From Chloroflexi bacterium HGW-Chloroflexi-2 (lineage in GTDB: Bacteria > Chloroflexota > Anaerolineae > Anaerolineales > Anaerolineaceae): 64,000 bases of DNA. The stretch's first letter is position 1, and every line of letters starts with the position of its first letter. This document shows, one piece after another, positions 37,622 through 46,316 of the stretch. The translations under genes and the position numbers were made by a program. Under the pieces are notes generated by a model. It had not been told where the DNA came from. It worked only from the letters and a program-made list of their open reading frames with translations, and did not search any database. Location of the stretch: positions 62,001 through 126,000 of the forward strand of contig PHBY01000005.1 of NCBI GenBank assembly GCA_002840735.1, in the 5' to 3' direction.

Positions 37622-38299
37622 ATGCCCCTGGATATTGATCGAATTCAGGCGATTTGCTTTGATGTAGACGGCACGCTGAGTGATACAGATGATTTGTGGG
37701 TTAATAATTTTGCTAAAAAATTTTCATTTTTGAAATTTATTTCCCCTCAAAAAGACTTGCGACCCTTTGCTCGCTGGATGGTGATGGTTCTGGAATCCCC
37801 AGGGAATCTGGTGTATGAAATATTTGACCGTATCCATCTGGACGATGAAGTGACCGGAGTATTTAACTGGTTGGCGCATCATAAAACCGGACGAGCCCCG
37901 AAACATTTCTGGATGGTACCTCAGGGAATGGAATTGATTCAATATTGCCATCAACGCTATCCTCTTTCCATCGTCAGCGCCAGAGATGATAAAAGCACGC
38001 TGGCATTTCTGCGACAATTTGATATAATTGATTACTTTAAATCTGTTATCACGGCACAAACCTGTACTTACACGAAGCTATTTCCTGATCCAATCTTGAG
38101 AGCAGCACAGGAAAAAGGGATTGCGCCTGAAAATTGCCTGATGGTTGGGGATACAACCGTGGATATCCGGGCTGGAAAAGCTGCCGGAGCACAGACTGTG
38201 GGTGTATTATGTGGTTTTGGAACAGAGAAAGAATTACGAAGAGCAGGTGCTGACCTTATCCTGAACCATACTTATGAATTAATGACAGTCCTGAAATAA
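37622..38299 (+). CDS. HAD-family hydrolase
   Basis: A 225-residue phosphatase-type protein. Motif I is FDVDGTLSD (nucleophile Asp14, Asp16). Motif II is Ser in SIVSARDD, motif III Lys in the YTKLFPDP segment, and motif IV GDTTVDIRAGKAAG. The cap is a small helical insert, as in phosphoglycolate phosphatase-like members. GGAGAG precedes the ATG, eight bases after the metallopeptidase. Substrate unknown. Confidence 0.85.
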   Translation: MPLDIDRIQAICFDVDGTLSDTDDLWVNNFAKKFSFLKFISPQKDLRPFARWMVMVLESPGNLVYEIFDRIHLDDEVTGVFNWLAHHKTGRAPKHFWMVPQGMELIQYCHQRYPLSIVSARDDKSTLAFLRQFDIIDYFKSVITAQTCTYTKLFPDPILRAAQEKGIAPENCLMVGDTTVDIRAGKAAGAQTVGVLCGFGTEKELRRAGADLILNHTYELMTVLK

Positions 38300-38322
38300 T
38301 TCTGACTTCCAGGATTACTAAT

Positions 38323-38357
38323 AAAACCAGAGCCCAGTGTTTTGAGCTCTGGTTTTT
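38323..38357. terminator. Bidirectional terminator
   Basis: Stem AAAACCAGAGC/GCTCTGGTTTT with a 12-base loop, A-run on the left and T-run on the right, between convergent genes. Confidence 0.85.
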
Positions 38358-38368
38358 GTATCAAATGA

Positions 38369-38851
38369 TTAGAAAACGAGTCCAAAAAAGCGGAACAATG
38401 GTCGCGCTGCTGACATACCTGGCCAGGGAATGGAAGCCAGTGTTAACAGTAAAGCGATCGTAAACCATATCGTTGCGCGTTTATATTTCTTGATACTCTC
38501 CGTTGCCTTCTTTACTTGCGCTGACCCAATATGGATTAAAACAGCAGCAACGATCATCAAAGTCCAATGTTCCACCGCAAAAAAGCGTAAGGCACTTGTT
38601 TTCATCACCTCAGCAGGGGCATTCATCAGAACTCCTCCCCATCCTTTTGTAAAGAACAGGATAATACCTAAGAGAACCTGTAAATCATAAACCCCAGAAA
38701 AAAATGGCGTTAATTTCCTATCGCGTTCCCGGTAATCCCACTTTTTCAACCAACCCAAAATGGAACGAACAATCAATACAACACCTAAAACCAAAACTAC
38801 CCAACGAATTACATTGTGCAATGATAAAAATACGAGATTTAAAGTTTCCAT
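38369..38851 (-). CDS. Four-helix integral membrane protein
   Basis: A 160-residue protein with four hydrophobic segments (starting LHNVIRWVVLVLGVVLIV). Several His lie within or near the helices (LSLHNVIRW, AVEHWTLMIV, LIHIGSAQVK), as in small heme-binding membrane proteins, but no family can be named. AGGAGG lies before the ATG. In the leader, ATCAAACGC/GCGTTTGAT at about 38871-38907 can form a hairpin. Confidence 0.6.
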   Translation of the reverse strand: METLNLVFLSLHNVIRWVVLVLGVVLIVRSILGWLKKWDYRERDRKLTPFFSGVYDLQVLLGIILFFTKGWGGVLMNAPAEVMKTSALRFFAVEHWTLMIVAAVLIHIGSAQVKKATESIKKYKRATIWFTIALLLTLASIPWPGMSAARPLFRFFGLVF

Positions 38852-39076
38852 TCAATCCTCCTGCTTAACAATCAAACGCCAAGGTGAGGGGGGCACCCAA
38901 GCGTTTGATAATTGATATTTTACATGATTTTAAAAAAAATGCAAGGGTTTTAATAGTTAATAATTTTTTAATCTCTGTCATCAAACTCACCATAATCAGA
39001 AATCCCGTTTGAATATAACAAAAACCTGTGAAATGCTAAAATAGATGTCTAATGATTTAACGCGAGGTTGGTAACG

Positions 39077-40198
39077 ATGAAAAAATTATCGAAAGAGAAT
39101 ATCCATGTTGGAATTGTTGGCACTGGCTTGATGGGAGCTGCGCATGCAAACGCTTTGCGCTGGAATGGTATTAAAGTAGCCGGGATCCTGGGAAGCACTT
39201 ATCAGAAATCACAGCAGGCAGCAGATGAATTGGGTATTGAGAAGGCTTATCAATCATTTGAAGAAATGGTGAATGATGCCCGGATCGATGTCATTCATCT
39301 GACCACTCCCAACCACTTGCATTATCCCCATGCGAAAGCAGCCTTACTGGCGGGGAAACATGTTGTCTGTGAGAAACCGTTGACTATGAACACAGCCGAA
39401 TCGAAAGAGTTGATGTTATTGGGTAGAGAGAAAAACCTGGTAACGGCTGTTAATTTTAATTTCAGAATGTCCGCCATGGTACAAAAAGCACTGGAAATTG
39501 TTCGAAACGGTGAAATTGGAAAACCATTCATCATTCATGGTTCTTACCTGCAGGATTGGCTGTTATATCCTAGCGATTGGAATTGGCGTCTGGATACCAA
39601 TGTTGGTGGGCAACTGCGTACCGTCGGAGACATTGGCTCTCATTGGCTCGATCTGGTATCGTACATTAGCGGGTTGCGCATTCTGGAAGTATTTGCAGAT
39701 TTTAAGACCTTCATTGATAAGAGATACAGGTTGGCTGAAGGCGGGATACAGCAGGAAATTAACATCGACTCAGAGGATTACGCTTCCATTCTAATTCATT
39801 TTGAAAATGGGGTCCAGGGTGTGCTGAGTATTTCACAGTTATGTGCCGGCCACAAGAATCGTCTTTTCTTTGAAATTAATGGCAGTAAATCCTCGATTGC
39901 CTGGAATGCAGAACAATCGGATCAGTTATGGCTGGGATTCCGCGATCAGGAGAACCAGATCCTGGAAAATGAACAAAAGAAAGATTTGTCATCAGAAAAT
40001 AAAAAACAAACTTCTTCAGACACATTTAATCAACTTTATCGTAGAATATACTCTTATTTACTGTCTGGGAATATGCAACAGAAACCTGATTTTCCTACCT
40101 TCGAGGATGGCCATTATGGCATGTTGGTCAGTGAAGCCATAGAACAATCAGCCCGTGAGAAGGTCTGGAAAAAAGTGAGGATTGAAGAACTTAATTAA
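39077..40198 (+). CDS. Gfo/Idh/MocA-family oxidoreductase
   Basis: A 373-residue NAD(P)-dependent sugar dehydrogenase-like protein. The Rossmann motif is VGIVGTGLMGAAHANAL; the family EKP signature is CEKPLTM; the substrate-side His is in GDIGSHWLDL. Start ATG 39077 has GAGG nine bases upstream; an in-frame TTG at 39068 is less likely. Such enzymes oxidise or reduce sugars, inositols or sugar derivatives. No transporter is adjacent. Confidence 0.87.
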   Translation: MKKLSKENIHVGIVGTGLMGAAHANALRWNGIKVAGILGSTYQKSQQAADELGIEKAYQSFEEMVNDARIDVIHLTTPNHLHYPHAKAALLAGKHVVCEKPLTMNTAESKELMLLGREKNLVTAVNFNFRMSAMVQKALEIVRNGEIGKPFIIHGSYLQDWLLYPSDWNWRLDTNVGGQLRTVGDIGSHWLDLVSYISGLRILEVFADFKTFIDKRYRLAEGGIQQEINIDSEDYASILIHFENGVQGVLSISQLCAGHKNRLFFEINGSKSSIAWNAEQSDQLWLGFRDQENQILENEQKKDLSSENKKQTSSDTFNQLYRRIYSYLLSGNMQQKPDFPTFEDGHYGMLVSEAIEQSAREKVWKKVRIEELN

Positions 40199-40327
40199 AT
40201 GCATATTCCCTGCAATTACCACCATCTTGCCTGAACGGCGATTTAAATGGATACATCAACTTCCTGAAACGTTTTATATTCGGTATACTTAAATTTATCC
40301 TTGGTTCAGATTGATAAGGAGATTAGA

Positions 40328-42196
40328 ATGGTTCGGATTGAGACCATAAATGAGATTCGCCCCAGCTTCGATGCGGAATTTTCACCGGGTGAATTTGTGC
40401 CCAGAACCCCGGCAATTGAAGAAGCATACCGATGGGGCAAAGAATTGCACCGCGGCCAGTTACGCATGAGTGGTGAGCCTTATTTCGAAACTCATTGCGG
40501 TTGGGTGGCGGGGTTGATTGATAAATTGGCAGGTGTAGAGGCCTGGACCATCGCTGCTCTGTTACATGATAGTGTGGAAGATCAGGAAAGCAGCTTTGAT
40601 ATGATTCGGCAACATTTCCCCGGCATGTTGGGGATGGAAGTTGCTCATATTGTGGATGGTGTCACCAAGATTAGCAATCCACGCGATGGCAGTTCCCGTG
40701 ATCTGGAGACACTGCGAAAAATCGCTCGATTTCGTGATCCTGGTGTTTTCCTGGTAAAGCTGGCGGATAAAAGCCACAATGTCTTAACGCTTGAATTTAT
40801 GCCGGAACAAAAACGAATTTTCAAAGCCAGCGAAGCCATTCGCGCTTATGGAAAATTAGCAGGAATATTGAATTGTTATCGCTGGCGACGCTGGCTGGAA
40901 GATATGGCTTTTCCACATGCCGACCCGGATACATATGCATTTGTGCGCGGGCGTATTGATAATGACAAACGCCTGGAATTAAAATTTGTCAATAATATGC
41001 TTAGCCAGCTGGCAGAATTGATGGAGAAAGCAGAATTAAGCGGAAAAGTATCCCTGACGGTCAATGGGTATTGGCAATCCTGGCAGAAAATTCGACGTAT
41101 GGCACGTTTGCGAAAATCGGCCATGGATTCATTTGAAGCCTTGAATGATCTGGTCAGTTTCCGTATGGTGCTGGATGATCCTGACCCGATGCATGCCTAT
41201 ACACTACTCGCCCATGTCAATCGTTTCTTTGGGCCTTATCTGGATCAGAATCGATTTGACGACTATATCGCGCATCCACAAAATGGTTATCGCGCATTGC
41301 AGGTCACTATCTGGTTACCTGAGTTCGGCGCAATAGAAGTGGCGATCACTACCGAAGAGATGGAAGGTGAAAATACCTGGGGTGTCATATATGCCTTGAA
41401 AAATGGAAAGGATATCGGCGAATATCGCCCGGTTGAGATTTTTACACCCACCGGTGGTGCCCGTTTTCTACCGGAAGGTTCTTCTGTACTGGATGCTGTT
41501 GCGACGATCCAGCAGGAGTTTTTGCTGGATAAAATCAGTGGTGTCAAAGTAAATGGAAATCTGGCGATGCTTTCCGAAAAGGTTAAGCCAGGTGACCTGG
41601 TGGAGGTGGTAACCAGCACCACCCGAATTCCCCCTGACAGCAGCTGGCTGAAAATTGTCAACCCTGCGACTGCCAGAATTTTGCGATCGGTGCTGGCAGT
41701 TGAAGATTTGCGCCAGGCTGCCGAAAATGGCAAACAAAAGTTGCGAAATGTTTTGCATGAACGTGGAATTTTAGCATTGGAAGATGTACAGGCTTTATAC
41801 CCTGAAAGAATCGATCAATTATTGGAAACGACCAGTGCTGCTAATTTACAGGACATGTACGCCGCCATCGGCAGTGGCGCCATCAGAATTGTCGACATCG
41901 CAAAGGATCTGGATGAACTTGGAATCTCAAAGGCTGAATTGAACTGGACGACTATCAACATTCAATCCGGATCCTATGCCAATCGACCCGGCGTGTTGGC
42001 TAAATTGGCAGGATTAATATCGGATTCCGGTGGAAATATTGTGCGCTCTGTCAACAATACCATGCCGGATGGCGGTTTCTATTTGCGCCTGGTGGTGGAG
42101 AATATCAATGCTATCCGTCACGATAAAGAACCGTTTAAAAAGCAGGCTTCAGAGATTTCTGGTATTAATATTAAAGAAATAGAAATCGTCCCGTAA
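40328..42196 (+). CDS. RelA/SpoT-like protein, hydrolase motifs kept, synthetase motif altered
   Basis: A 622-residue protein with full RSH layout: HD hydrolase domain with HRGQLRMSGEP, His56, HDSVED (His80, Asp81, Glu84, Asp85); synthetase-like domain with DYIAHPQNGYRALQ; TGS domain (EIFTPTGGARFLPEGSSVLD); and C-terminal ACT domain (NRPGVLAKLAGLISDSGGNI). The synthetase motif normally ExQIRT reads EVAITT, and the usual Arg/Lys-rich SI-x2-K loop is changed. It may therefore be mainly a (p)ppGpp hydrolase. Start ATG 40328 has AAGGAG six bases upstream; the frame extends to a TTG at 40301 without support. Confidence 0.82.
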   Translation: MVRIETINEIRPSFDAEFSPGEFVPRTPAIEEAYRWGKELHRGQLRMSGEPYFETHCGWVAGLIDKLAGVEAWTIAALLHDSVEDQESSFDMIRQHFPGMLGMEVAHIVDGVTKISNPRDGSSRDLETLRKIARFRDPGVFLVKLADKSHNVLTLEFMPEQKRIFKASEAIRAYGKLAGILNCYRWRRWLEDMAFPHADPDTYAFVRGRIDNDKRLELKFVNNMLSQLAELMEKAELSGKVSLTVNGYWQSWQKIRRMARLRKSAMDSFEALNDLVSFRMVLDDPDPMHAYTLLAHVNRFFGPYLDQNRFDDYIAHPQNGYRALQVTIWLPEFGAIEVAITTEEMEGENTWGVIYALKNGKDIGEYRPVEIFTPTGGARFLPEGSSVLDAVATIQQEFLLDKISGVKVNGNLAMLSEKVKPGDLVEVVTSTTRIPPDSSWLKIVNPATARILRSVLAVEDLRQAAENGKQKLRNVLHERGILALEDVQALYPERIDQLLETTSAANLQDMYAAIGSGAIRIVDIAKDLDELGISKAELNWTTINIQSGSYANRPGVLAKLAGLISDSGGNIVRSVNNTMPDGGFYLRLVVENINAIRHDKEPFKKQASEISGINIKEIEIVP

Positions 42197-42219
42197 TTGC
42201 TCATTCAGCCAGGATTTGC

Positions 42220-42248
42220 TTGACATTCTTTGGTTCAACGGTTAGAAT
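42220..42248 (+). promoter_or_regulatory. Promoter of tRNA-Phe
   Basis: TTGACA (42220-42225), 17-base spacer, TAGAAT (42243-42248), 12 bases before the tRNA. It shows that TAGAAT is a natural -10 sequence in this genome. Confidence 0.8.
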
Positions 42249-42260
42249 CTTGACCACTAA

Positions 42261-42333
42261 GCCGAGTTAGCTCAGTTGGTAGAGCACACGACTGAAAATT
42301 GTGGTGTCCACAGTTCGATTCTGTGACTCGGCA
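42261..42333 (+). tRNA. tRNA-Phe (GAA)
   Basis: A 73-base cloverleaf: acceptor GCCGAGT/ACTCGGC, D-arm with AGCTCAGTTGGTAGAGC, anticodon loop CTGAAAA with GAA at 42294-42296, T-arm with GTTCGATTC, and discriminator A. CCA is not encoded. Confidence 0.97.
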
Positions 42334-42335
42334 CA

Positions 42336-42364
42336 CAGGCGTCAGAAATGACGCCTGATTTTTT
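42336..42364 (+). terminator. Terminator of tRNA-Phe
   Basis: CAGGCGTCA/TGACGCCTG stem with GAAA loop, followed by a run of Ts. It ends only 12 bases before the -10 box of the next gene. Confidence 0.9.
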
Positions 42365-42376
42365 GTAATTATCGGT

Positions 42377-42389
42377 TAGAATCGTTAGC
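42377..42389 (+). promoter_or_regulatory. Leaderless-type -10 box of the YabE-like gene
   Basis: TAGAAT (42377-42382), seven bases (CGTTAGC), then ATG at 42390. No ribosome binding site. The hexamer matches the -10 of the adjacent tRNA-Phe promoter. Confidence 0.6.
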
Positions 42390-43775
42390 ATGAACAAACG
42401 AAAATTACAAATCATCGGGATTGCATTGGTACTGGCTTCCCTCTTAGGATGGGTCAGTATTCCCAGAAGCATCCCAGTTACGATTAACGGGGAAACACAA
42501 TATCTCAATACCAATGCCTGGACGGTATCGGCTGCATTGGAAAAAGATGGATTTTTATTAGAAGACACTGATCAGGTTGTTCCGGAAGCATCCAGTTTAT
42601 TATTGGGAGTCAAAGAGATTGAAGTGGAGTTAGCCAGACCGGTGGAATTTATTTTGTTACCGACCAACGAGGAAATTGATCTTTATACAGCCAGTCGTGT
42701 TCCGGGTGAATTATTACTAGAAGCAGGCATTACTTTAGGGGAATATGATCAACTCCTGAGGAATGGGAAACCAGTAAATATTGAAGAGGAACTACCTTAT
42801 CAGGGGGATTATCAGTTTGTTGTAAGAACAGCTGTTGCGATTGAAGTGAATGATGGCGGTGAATCAAACCGGATTTATTCCAGCGCTGAAACACTGGGTC
42901 AGGCATTCGTGGAAAGAGGCATTCAACTTGAGGTGGGTGATCGTGTTTCACCAGATCTGGATACAGTTCTGAATGCGGACCTGGAAGTCCAAATCCAACG
43001 GGCAAGACCGGTTGTGATTCATCTGAAAGACGAATCGATTGAAATTCAAACAGCTGCCGAAACGGTGGCAGAAGCCTTGGCTGAAGCAGGCTTAGCGCTG
43101 CAAGGATCCGATTACAGTCTGCCGAGCTCAAATGCTCCCATTCCTGATGACGGACAGATACGGGTTGTAAGAGTCCGTGAAGAATTTATCCTTACGCAAA
43201 CCAATATACCCTTTTCGGTCGATTACGTACAATCAGATGAAGTTGAGTTGGATCAGCGCGATGTGGTTCAGGCCGGTGAATTTGGGGTAGAAGTGACGAG
43301 AACCCGGGTTATATATGAAGATGATCAGGAAGTCAGCCGGGTGGAAGAGATTACCTGGGTTGCCAAAGAGCCTAAAGATCAATTAACGGGTTTGGGTACG
43401 AAAGTTGTTGTGCGTACGATGGATACGCCCAGTGGTCCGATTGAATATTGGCGGGCAGTGAATGTATACGCCACGTCTTATTCTCCCTGCCGGTTGGGAA
43501 TCGAAAATTATTGTTCTTCAGGCACTGCCAGTGGATTGACGGTGCAGCATGGTGTCATTGCAGTCACCCGCTCCTGGTATAACCTGATGGTAGGCCAACG
43601 CATGTATGTCCCGGGATATGGGATCGGTGTGGTTGGCGATATCGGTGGTGGTGTTCCGGGGAAATATTGGATTGACCTGGCTTATTCAGATAACGATTAT
43701 GTTGCCTGGTATCATAATGTCACCGCATATTTCCTAACCCCGGTGCCGGAAAATATTCCATGGATCCTTCCTTAA
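42390..43775 (+). CDS. YabE-like protein: DUF348, G5 and 3D domains
   Basis: A 461-residue exported protein. An N-terminal membrane anchor (7-23) is followed by three DUF348 repeats (PVTINGETQYLNTNAWTVSA, PVEFILLPTNEEIDLYTAS and PVVIHLKDESIEIQTAAETV type), a G5 domain (about 255-340) and a C-terminal 3D domain with the Asp-containing segments VVGDIGGGVPG and WIDLAYSDND. 3D domains are found in lytic transglycosylases (MltA, YocH). The protein should remodel peptidoglycan. The next gene, rsmA, overlaps by 16 bases; Bacillus subtilis also has yabE near ksgA, so the order is conserved. Confidence 0.88.
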   Translation: MNKRKLQIIGIALVLASLLGWVSIPRSIPVTINGETQYLNTNAWTVSAALEKDGFLLEDTDQVVPEASSLLLGVKEIEVELARPVEFILLPTNEEIDLYTASRVPGELLLEAGITLGEYDQLLRNGKPVNIEEELPYQGDYQFVVRTAVAIEVNDGGESNRIYSSAETLGQAFVERGIQLEVGDRVSPDLDTVLNADLEVQIQRARPVVIHLKDESIEIQTAAETVAEALAEAGLALQGSDYSLPSSNAPIPDDGQIRVVRVREEFILTQTNIPFSVDYVQSDEVELDQRDVVQAGEFGVEVTRTRVIYEDDQEVSRVEEITWVAKEPKDQLTGLGTKVVVRTMDTPSGPIEYWRAVNVYATSYSPCRLGIENYCSSGTASGLTVQHGVIAVTRSWYNLMVGQRMYVPGYGIGVVGDIGGGVPGKYWIDLAYSDNDYVAWYHNVTAYFLTPVPENIPWILP

Positions 43776-44617
43776 TTCCCTCGCCTCTGAATGTGCGCAA
43801 TCTTCTGCGCGAATATGACCTCAGCCCGCGTAAAAGCCTTGGGCAAAATTTTCTGGTGGATCATGGTGCCCTGGAAAAAGTTGTTGATGCGGCTGAAATC
43901 GAACCCATCGATGTGGTTCTGGAGATCGGAGCTGGTTTAGGTTCTTTAACCCGCTTTTTATCTGCTGCAGCCCGTAAAGTGGTGGCAGTGGAACTGGATT
44001 CCAAGCTGATCCCTATCCTGGAGACAGTCCTCGGTTCTGAAGGCAATGTTGAATTGGTCTATGGTGACATTCTAAAGCTCGACCCAACCCGCCTGATTTC
44101 TGTCGATCAATATCTGGTGGTTGCTAACATTCCCTACTATATCACTTCAGCCATATTTCGGCATTTACTGGCAGCCAAACGAAAACCGCGCCGAATTGTG
44201 ATGACCATCCAGAAGGAAGTCGCACAGCGTATCTGTGCCGAACCTGGGGATATGAGTTTACTGGCGTTGAGTGTTCAGGTTTTTGGTAAAGCCAGGATCG
44301 TAGCAAAAATTTCGGCTGGCTCCTTCTACCCGGCTCCGAATGTGGATTCAGCTGTTATTCGTGTGGATTTATATCCGAATCCGCTGGTTGATGAATCGAA
44401 GCTGGATACGTTCTTCCAGCTTAGCAGAGCCGGATTTGGTCAAAAAAGGAAGATGCTGCGTAAATCACTGGCTGCCGGTTTGAGTTTACCGGTAGCTGTG
44501 GCAGAGGAAATGCTGATTAAGAATGATATTGATCCCACACGCAGAGCTGAAACACTTGATCTGGAAGAATGGGGAAAGTTGACGGAGCATTATGCGAAGC
44601 TGATGGCTCATTGCTGA
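43760..44617 (+). CDS. rsmA: 16S rRNA dimethyladenosine transferase
   Basis: A 285-residue enzyme that dimethylates two adjacent adenosines near the 3' end of 16S rRNA. Motifs: SLGQNFLVD (26-34), SAM site VLEIGAGLGSLT (53-64), acidic VVAVELDSKL, and catalytic NIPYY (123-127). Length is normal. Its ATG lies inside the end of the YabE-like gene. Confidence 0.96.
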   Translation: MDPSLIPSPLNVRNLLREYDLSPRKSLGQNFLVDHGALEKVVDAAEIEPIDVVLEIGAGLGSLTRFLSAAARKVVAVELDSKLIPILETVLGSEGNVELVYGDILKLDPTRLISVDQYLVVANIPYYITSAIFRHLLAAKRKPRRIVMTIQKEVAQRICAEPGDMSLLALSVQVFGKARIVAKISAGSFYPAPNVDSAVIRVDLYPNPLVDESKLDTFFQLSRAGFGQKRKMLRKSLAAGLSLPVAVAEEMLIKNDIDPTRRAETLDLEEWGKLTEHYAKLMAHC

Positions 44618-44680
44618 TAGCTCATGGCGACTCAAAAAAAGTAGATTGTAAGATTGAATGATCCAGACCCAGCCTGAAAT

Positions 44681-44720
44681 CCTAAAACCTAACCCCTACT
44701 CCCTAAAACCTAAACCCTAA
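44681..44720. repeat. Telomere-like CCTAAA/CCCTAA imperfect tandem repeat
   Basis: About 40 bases composed of CCTAAAACCTAACCCC, TACTCCC and TAAAACCTAAACCCTAA units. On the minus strand this reads as variants of TTAGGG and TTAGG. It overlaps the stop codon of the glycosyltransferase. In a bacterial chromosome it is a simple repeat, not a telomere. Confidence 0.75.
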
Positions 44721-45451
44721 GAAATCGAGCGTTTGTTTTTCAGGTCGTTGTAAAAACCCAATAACATCCAGGTACGGTAAGCCGCTTCGAGTTGAATTCG
44801 CAGCGACATCTTTGATTGCCCCCAGCGGCGATCCGCAAAGTAGATCGGGGTTTCAGCACATTGAAATCCAAGCAGGGTGGCCAGGTAGGACATTTCCACC
44901 TGGAAGATATAACCGTTGGATTTTACCCGTTCCAATGGCATGGCAGACAGTGTTTCTTTGCGCCACAAACGGAAACCACCGGTCACATCCTTTATTTTTA
45001 ATCCAAGAATGGTGCGGGCATAAAAATTTCCAAAACCGGAAAGCCACTTGCGCCAGAATGGCCAGTTATCATCCAGCTTTCCACCGGAAACATAGCGGGA
45101 ACCAATCACAAAATCACAACATTCCAAAGTGGTTATCAGTACCGGTATTTTATCAATCGGATGGGAGAAATCGGCATCCATCTGACCGATATAGTCAGCG
45201 CCTTCTGCCATCGCCTGGCGGAAACCCTGAATGTAGGCACTTCCCAATCCCAATTTGCCTTTGCGATGCAACACCTGAATGCGACCAGGATGCTCTTTTT
45301 TCAACTGTTCCGCCAGATCACCACTACCGTCCGGGCTGTTATCATCGACGATTAATATATCGACGGATACAGGCAATTCTAAAACTGCCTTAACTAATTT
45401 TGAAATATTTTCAGCTTCATTGTATGTTGGTATAACGAATGTTGTCTTCAA
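44717..45451 (-). CDS. Polyprenol monophosphomannose synthase-like GT2
   Basis: A 244-residue family-2 glycosyltransferase without membrane segments, the size of bacterial Ppm1/Dpm1. Motifs: VIPTYNEAENI, IVDDNSPDGSGDLAEQL and QMDADFSHP (DxD metal site). It moves mannose from GDP-mannose to polyprenyl phosphate, supplying glycosylation of proteins or lipids outside the cell. TTG start with an AGGTG sequence close upstream. It is eight bases downstream of the response regulator gene and may share its transcript. Confidence 0.85.
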   Translation of the reverse strand: MKTTFVIPTYNEAENISKLVKAVLELPVSVDILIVDDNSPDGSGDLAEQLKKEHPGRIQVLHRKGKLGLGSAYIQGFRQAMAEGADYIGQMDADFSHPIDKIPVLITTLECCDFVIGSRYVSGGKLDDNWPFWRKWLSGFGNFYARTILGLKIKDVTGGFRLWRKETLSAMPLERVKSNGYIFQVEMSYLATLLGFQCAETPIYFADRRWGQSKMSLRIQLEAAYRTWMLLGFYNDLKNKRSIS

Positions 45452-45458
45452 TATTCAC

Positions 45459-46313
45459 CTAATGAATCAGGCGTTCCAGATCAATGATGATTTTCTGGAG
45501 GCTTTCTGTTTGTGGATTGATAATTTTTTTATAAACGTGAATTCCTGATTGTTGATCAATCCGATTTGCATGACTGTCTCCCCATGCGTAAGCTTTTTCC
45601 AGCTTTGGGTACACACTCTGGTATACGGATTTTTCAGTTAAGTCGGTTTGATCAGCTTTGGTGAGTAATACAAAATTCGAGTTTCCCCACTGTGCCAGAA
45701 ATGGCGGTTGATCAACGCTGAACATAAAAGTCTCTTTTAGAATCATGGCAATATTGCGTTGCAACTCATTTGCAGCCACAAATCCGAATTGGTCACGATA
45801 TTCATCCAGTTTCTGGAGGTTGACGAGAATGATACCGAATCTGCCTTTCTGCAAATGCTCTTCAATCGTCTCAATTAATAATTGTTTCTCTGGTAGCGCA
45901 GTGATGGCATTGGTTAAAGAACTACGCCGATAGCGCATTAAAACATTGCGAACACGGAGTCGCAGTTCCTGAATATCGAATGGTTTGGTTATGTAATCTT
46001 CGACCTGCATGGACAACCCCCGCAATCGATCTTCGCGCTGGCGTTTCTCAGTTAAGAAAATTATGGGCACAGATTGTGTGCGGCGATTATTTTTCAATCT
46101 TTTAACAATTTCGTAGCCATCCATATCGGGCAGACGAATGTCCAGTAGAACGATATCCGGAATTTTTTCCAGGCAGGCGTTTAAGCCGTCTTCACCCCAA
46201 TTGCTGGTGGACACCTGATAACCCTGAACCTCAAAATAGGAATTGAGCATTTCGCCAATTTCCTGATCATCATCAATGATGAGAATGGATGCGTTTGATT
46301 GGGTTACTACCAA
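45459..46313 (-). CDS. Response regulator with degenerate GGDEF-like domain
   Basis: A 284-residue protein. Receiver domain (8-125): acidic Asp14/Asp15, phosphoryl Asp58 in VLLDIRLPDMDG, Thr in FLTEKR and Lys in ITKPFDI. The C-terminal part (about 135-250) has the layout of a GGDEF domain, but the GGDEF site reads WGNSNF, so it cannot be a normal cyclic-di-GMP synthase. Likely a signalling output that binds partner proteins. TTG start close to the stop of the V4R gene. Confidence 0.8.
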   Translation of the reverse strand: MVVTQSNASILIIDDDQEIGEMLNSYFEVQGYQVSTSNWGEDGLNACLEKIPDIVLLDIRLPDMDGYEIVKRLKNNRRTQSVPIIFLTEKRQREDRLRGLSMQVEDYITKPFDIQELRLRVRNVLMRYRRSSLTNAITALPEKQLLIETIEEHLQKGRFGIILVNLQKLDEYRDQFGFVAANELQRNIAMILKETFMFSVDQPPFLAQWGNSNFVLLTKADQTDLTEKSVYQSVYPKLEKAYAWGDSHANRIDQQSGIHVYKKIINPQTESLQKIIIDLERLIH

Positions 46314-46316
46314 TGC

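Noticed and set aside
41287-41758. Reverse-strand open frames of 96-148 codons within the RelA/SpoT-like gene
   Set aside because: Shadow frames with no start signal; the plus-strand gene covers the region with clear domains.
44681-44720. A telomere or replicon end
   Set aside because: The repeat is short and irregular and lies between two ordinary genes inside continuous sequence.
44812-45393. A 193-codon open frame opposite the polyprenol-mannose synthase
   Set aside because: Shadow of the real gene; low-complexity His/Arg/Pro-rich translation, no ribosome binding site.
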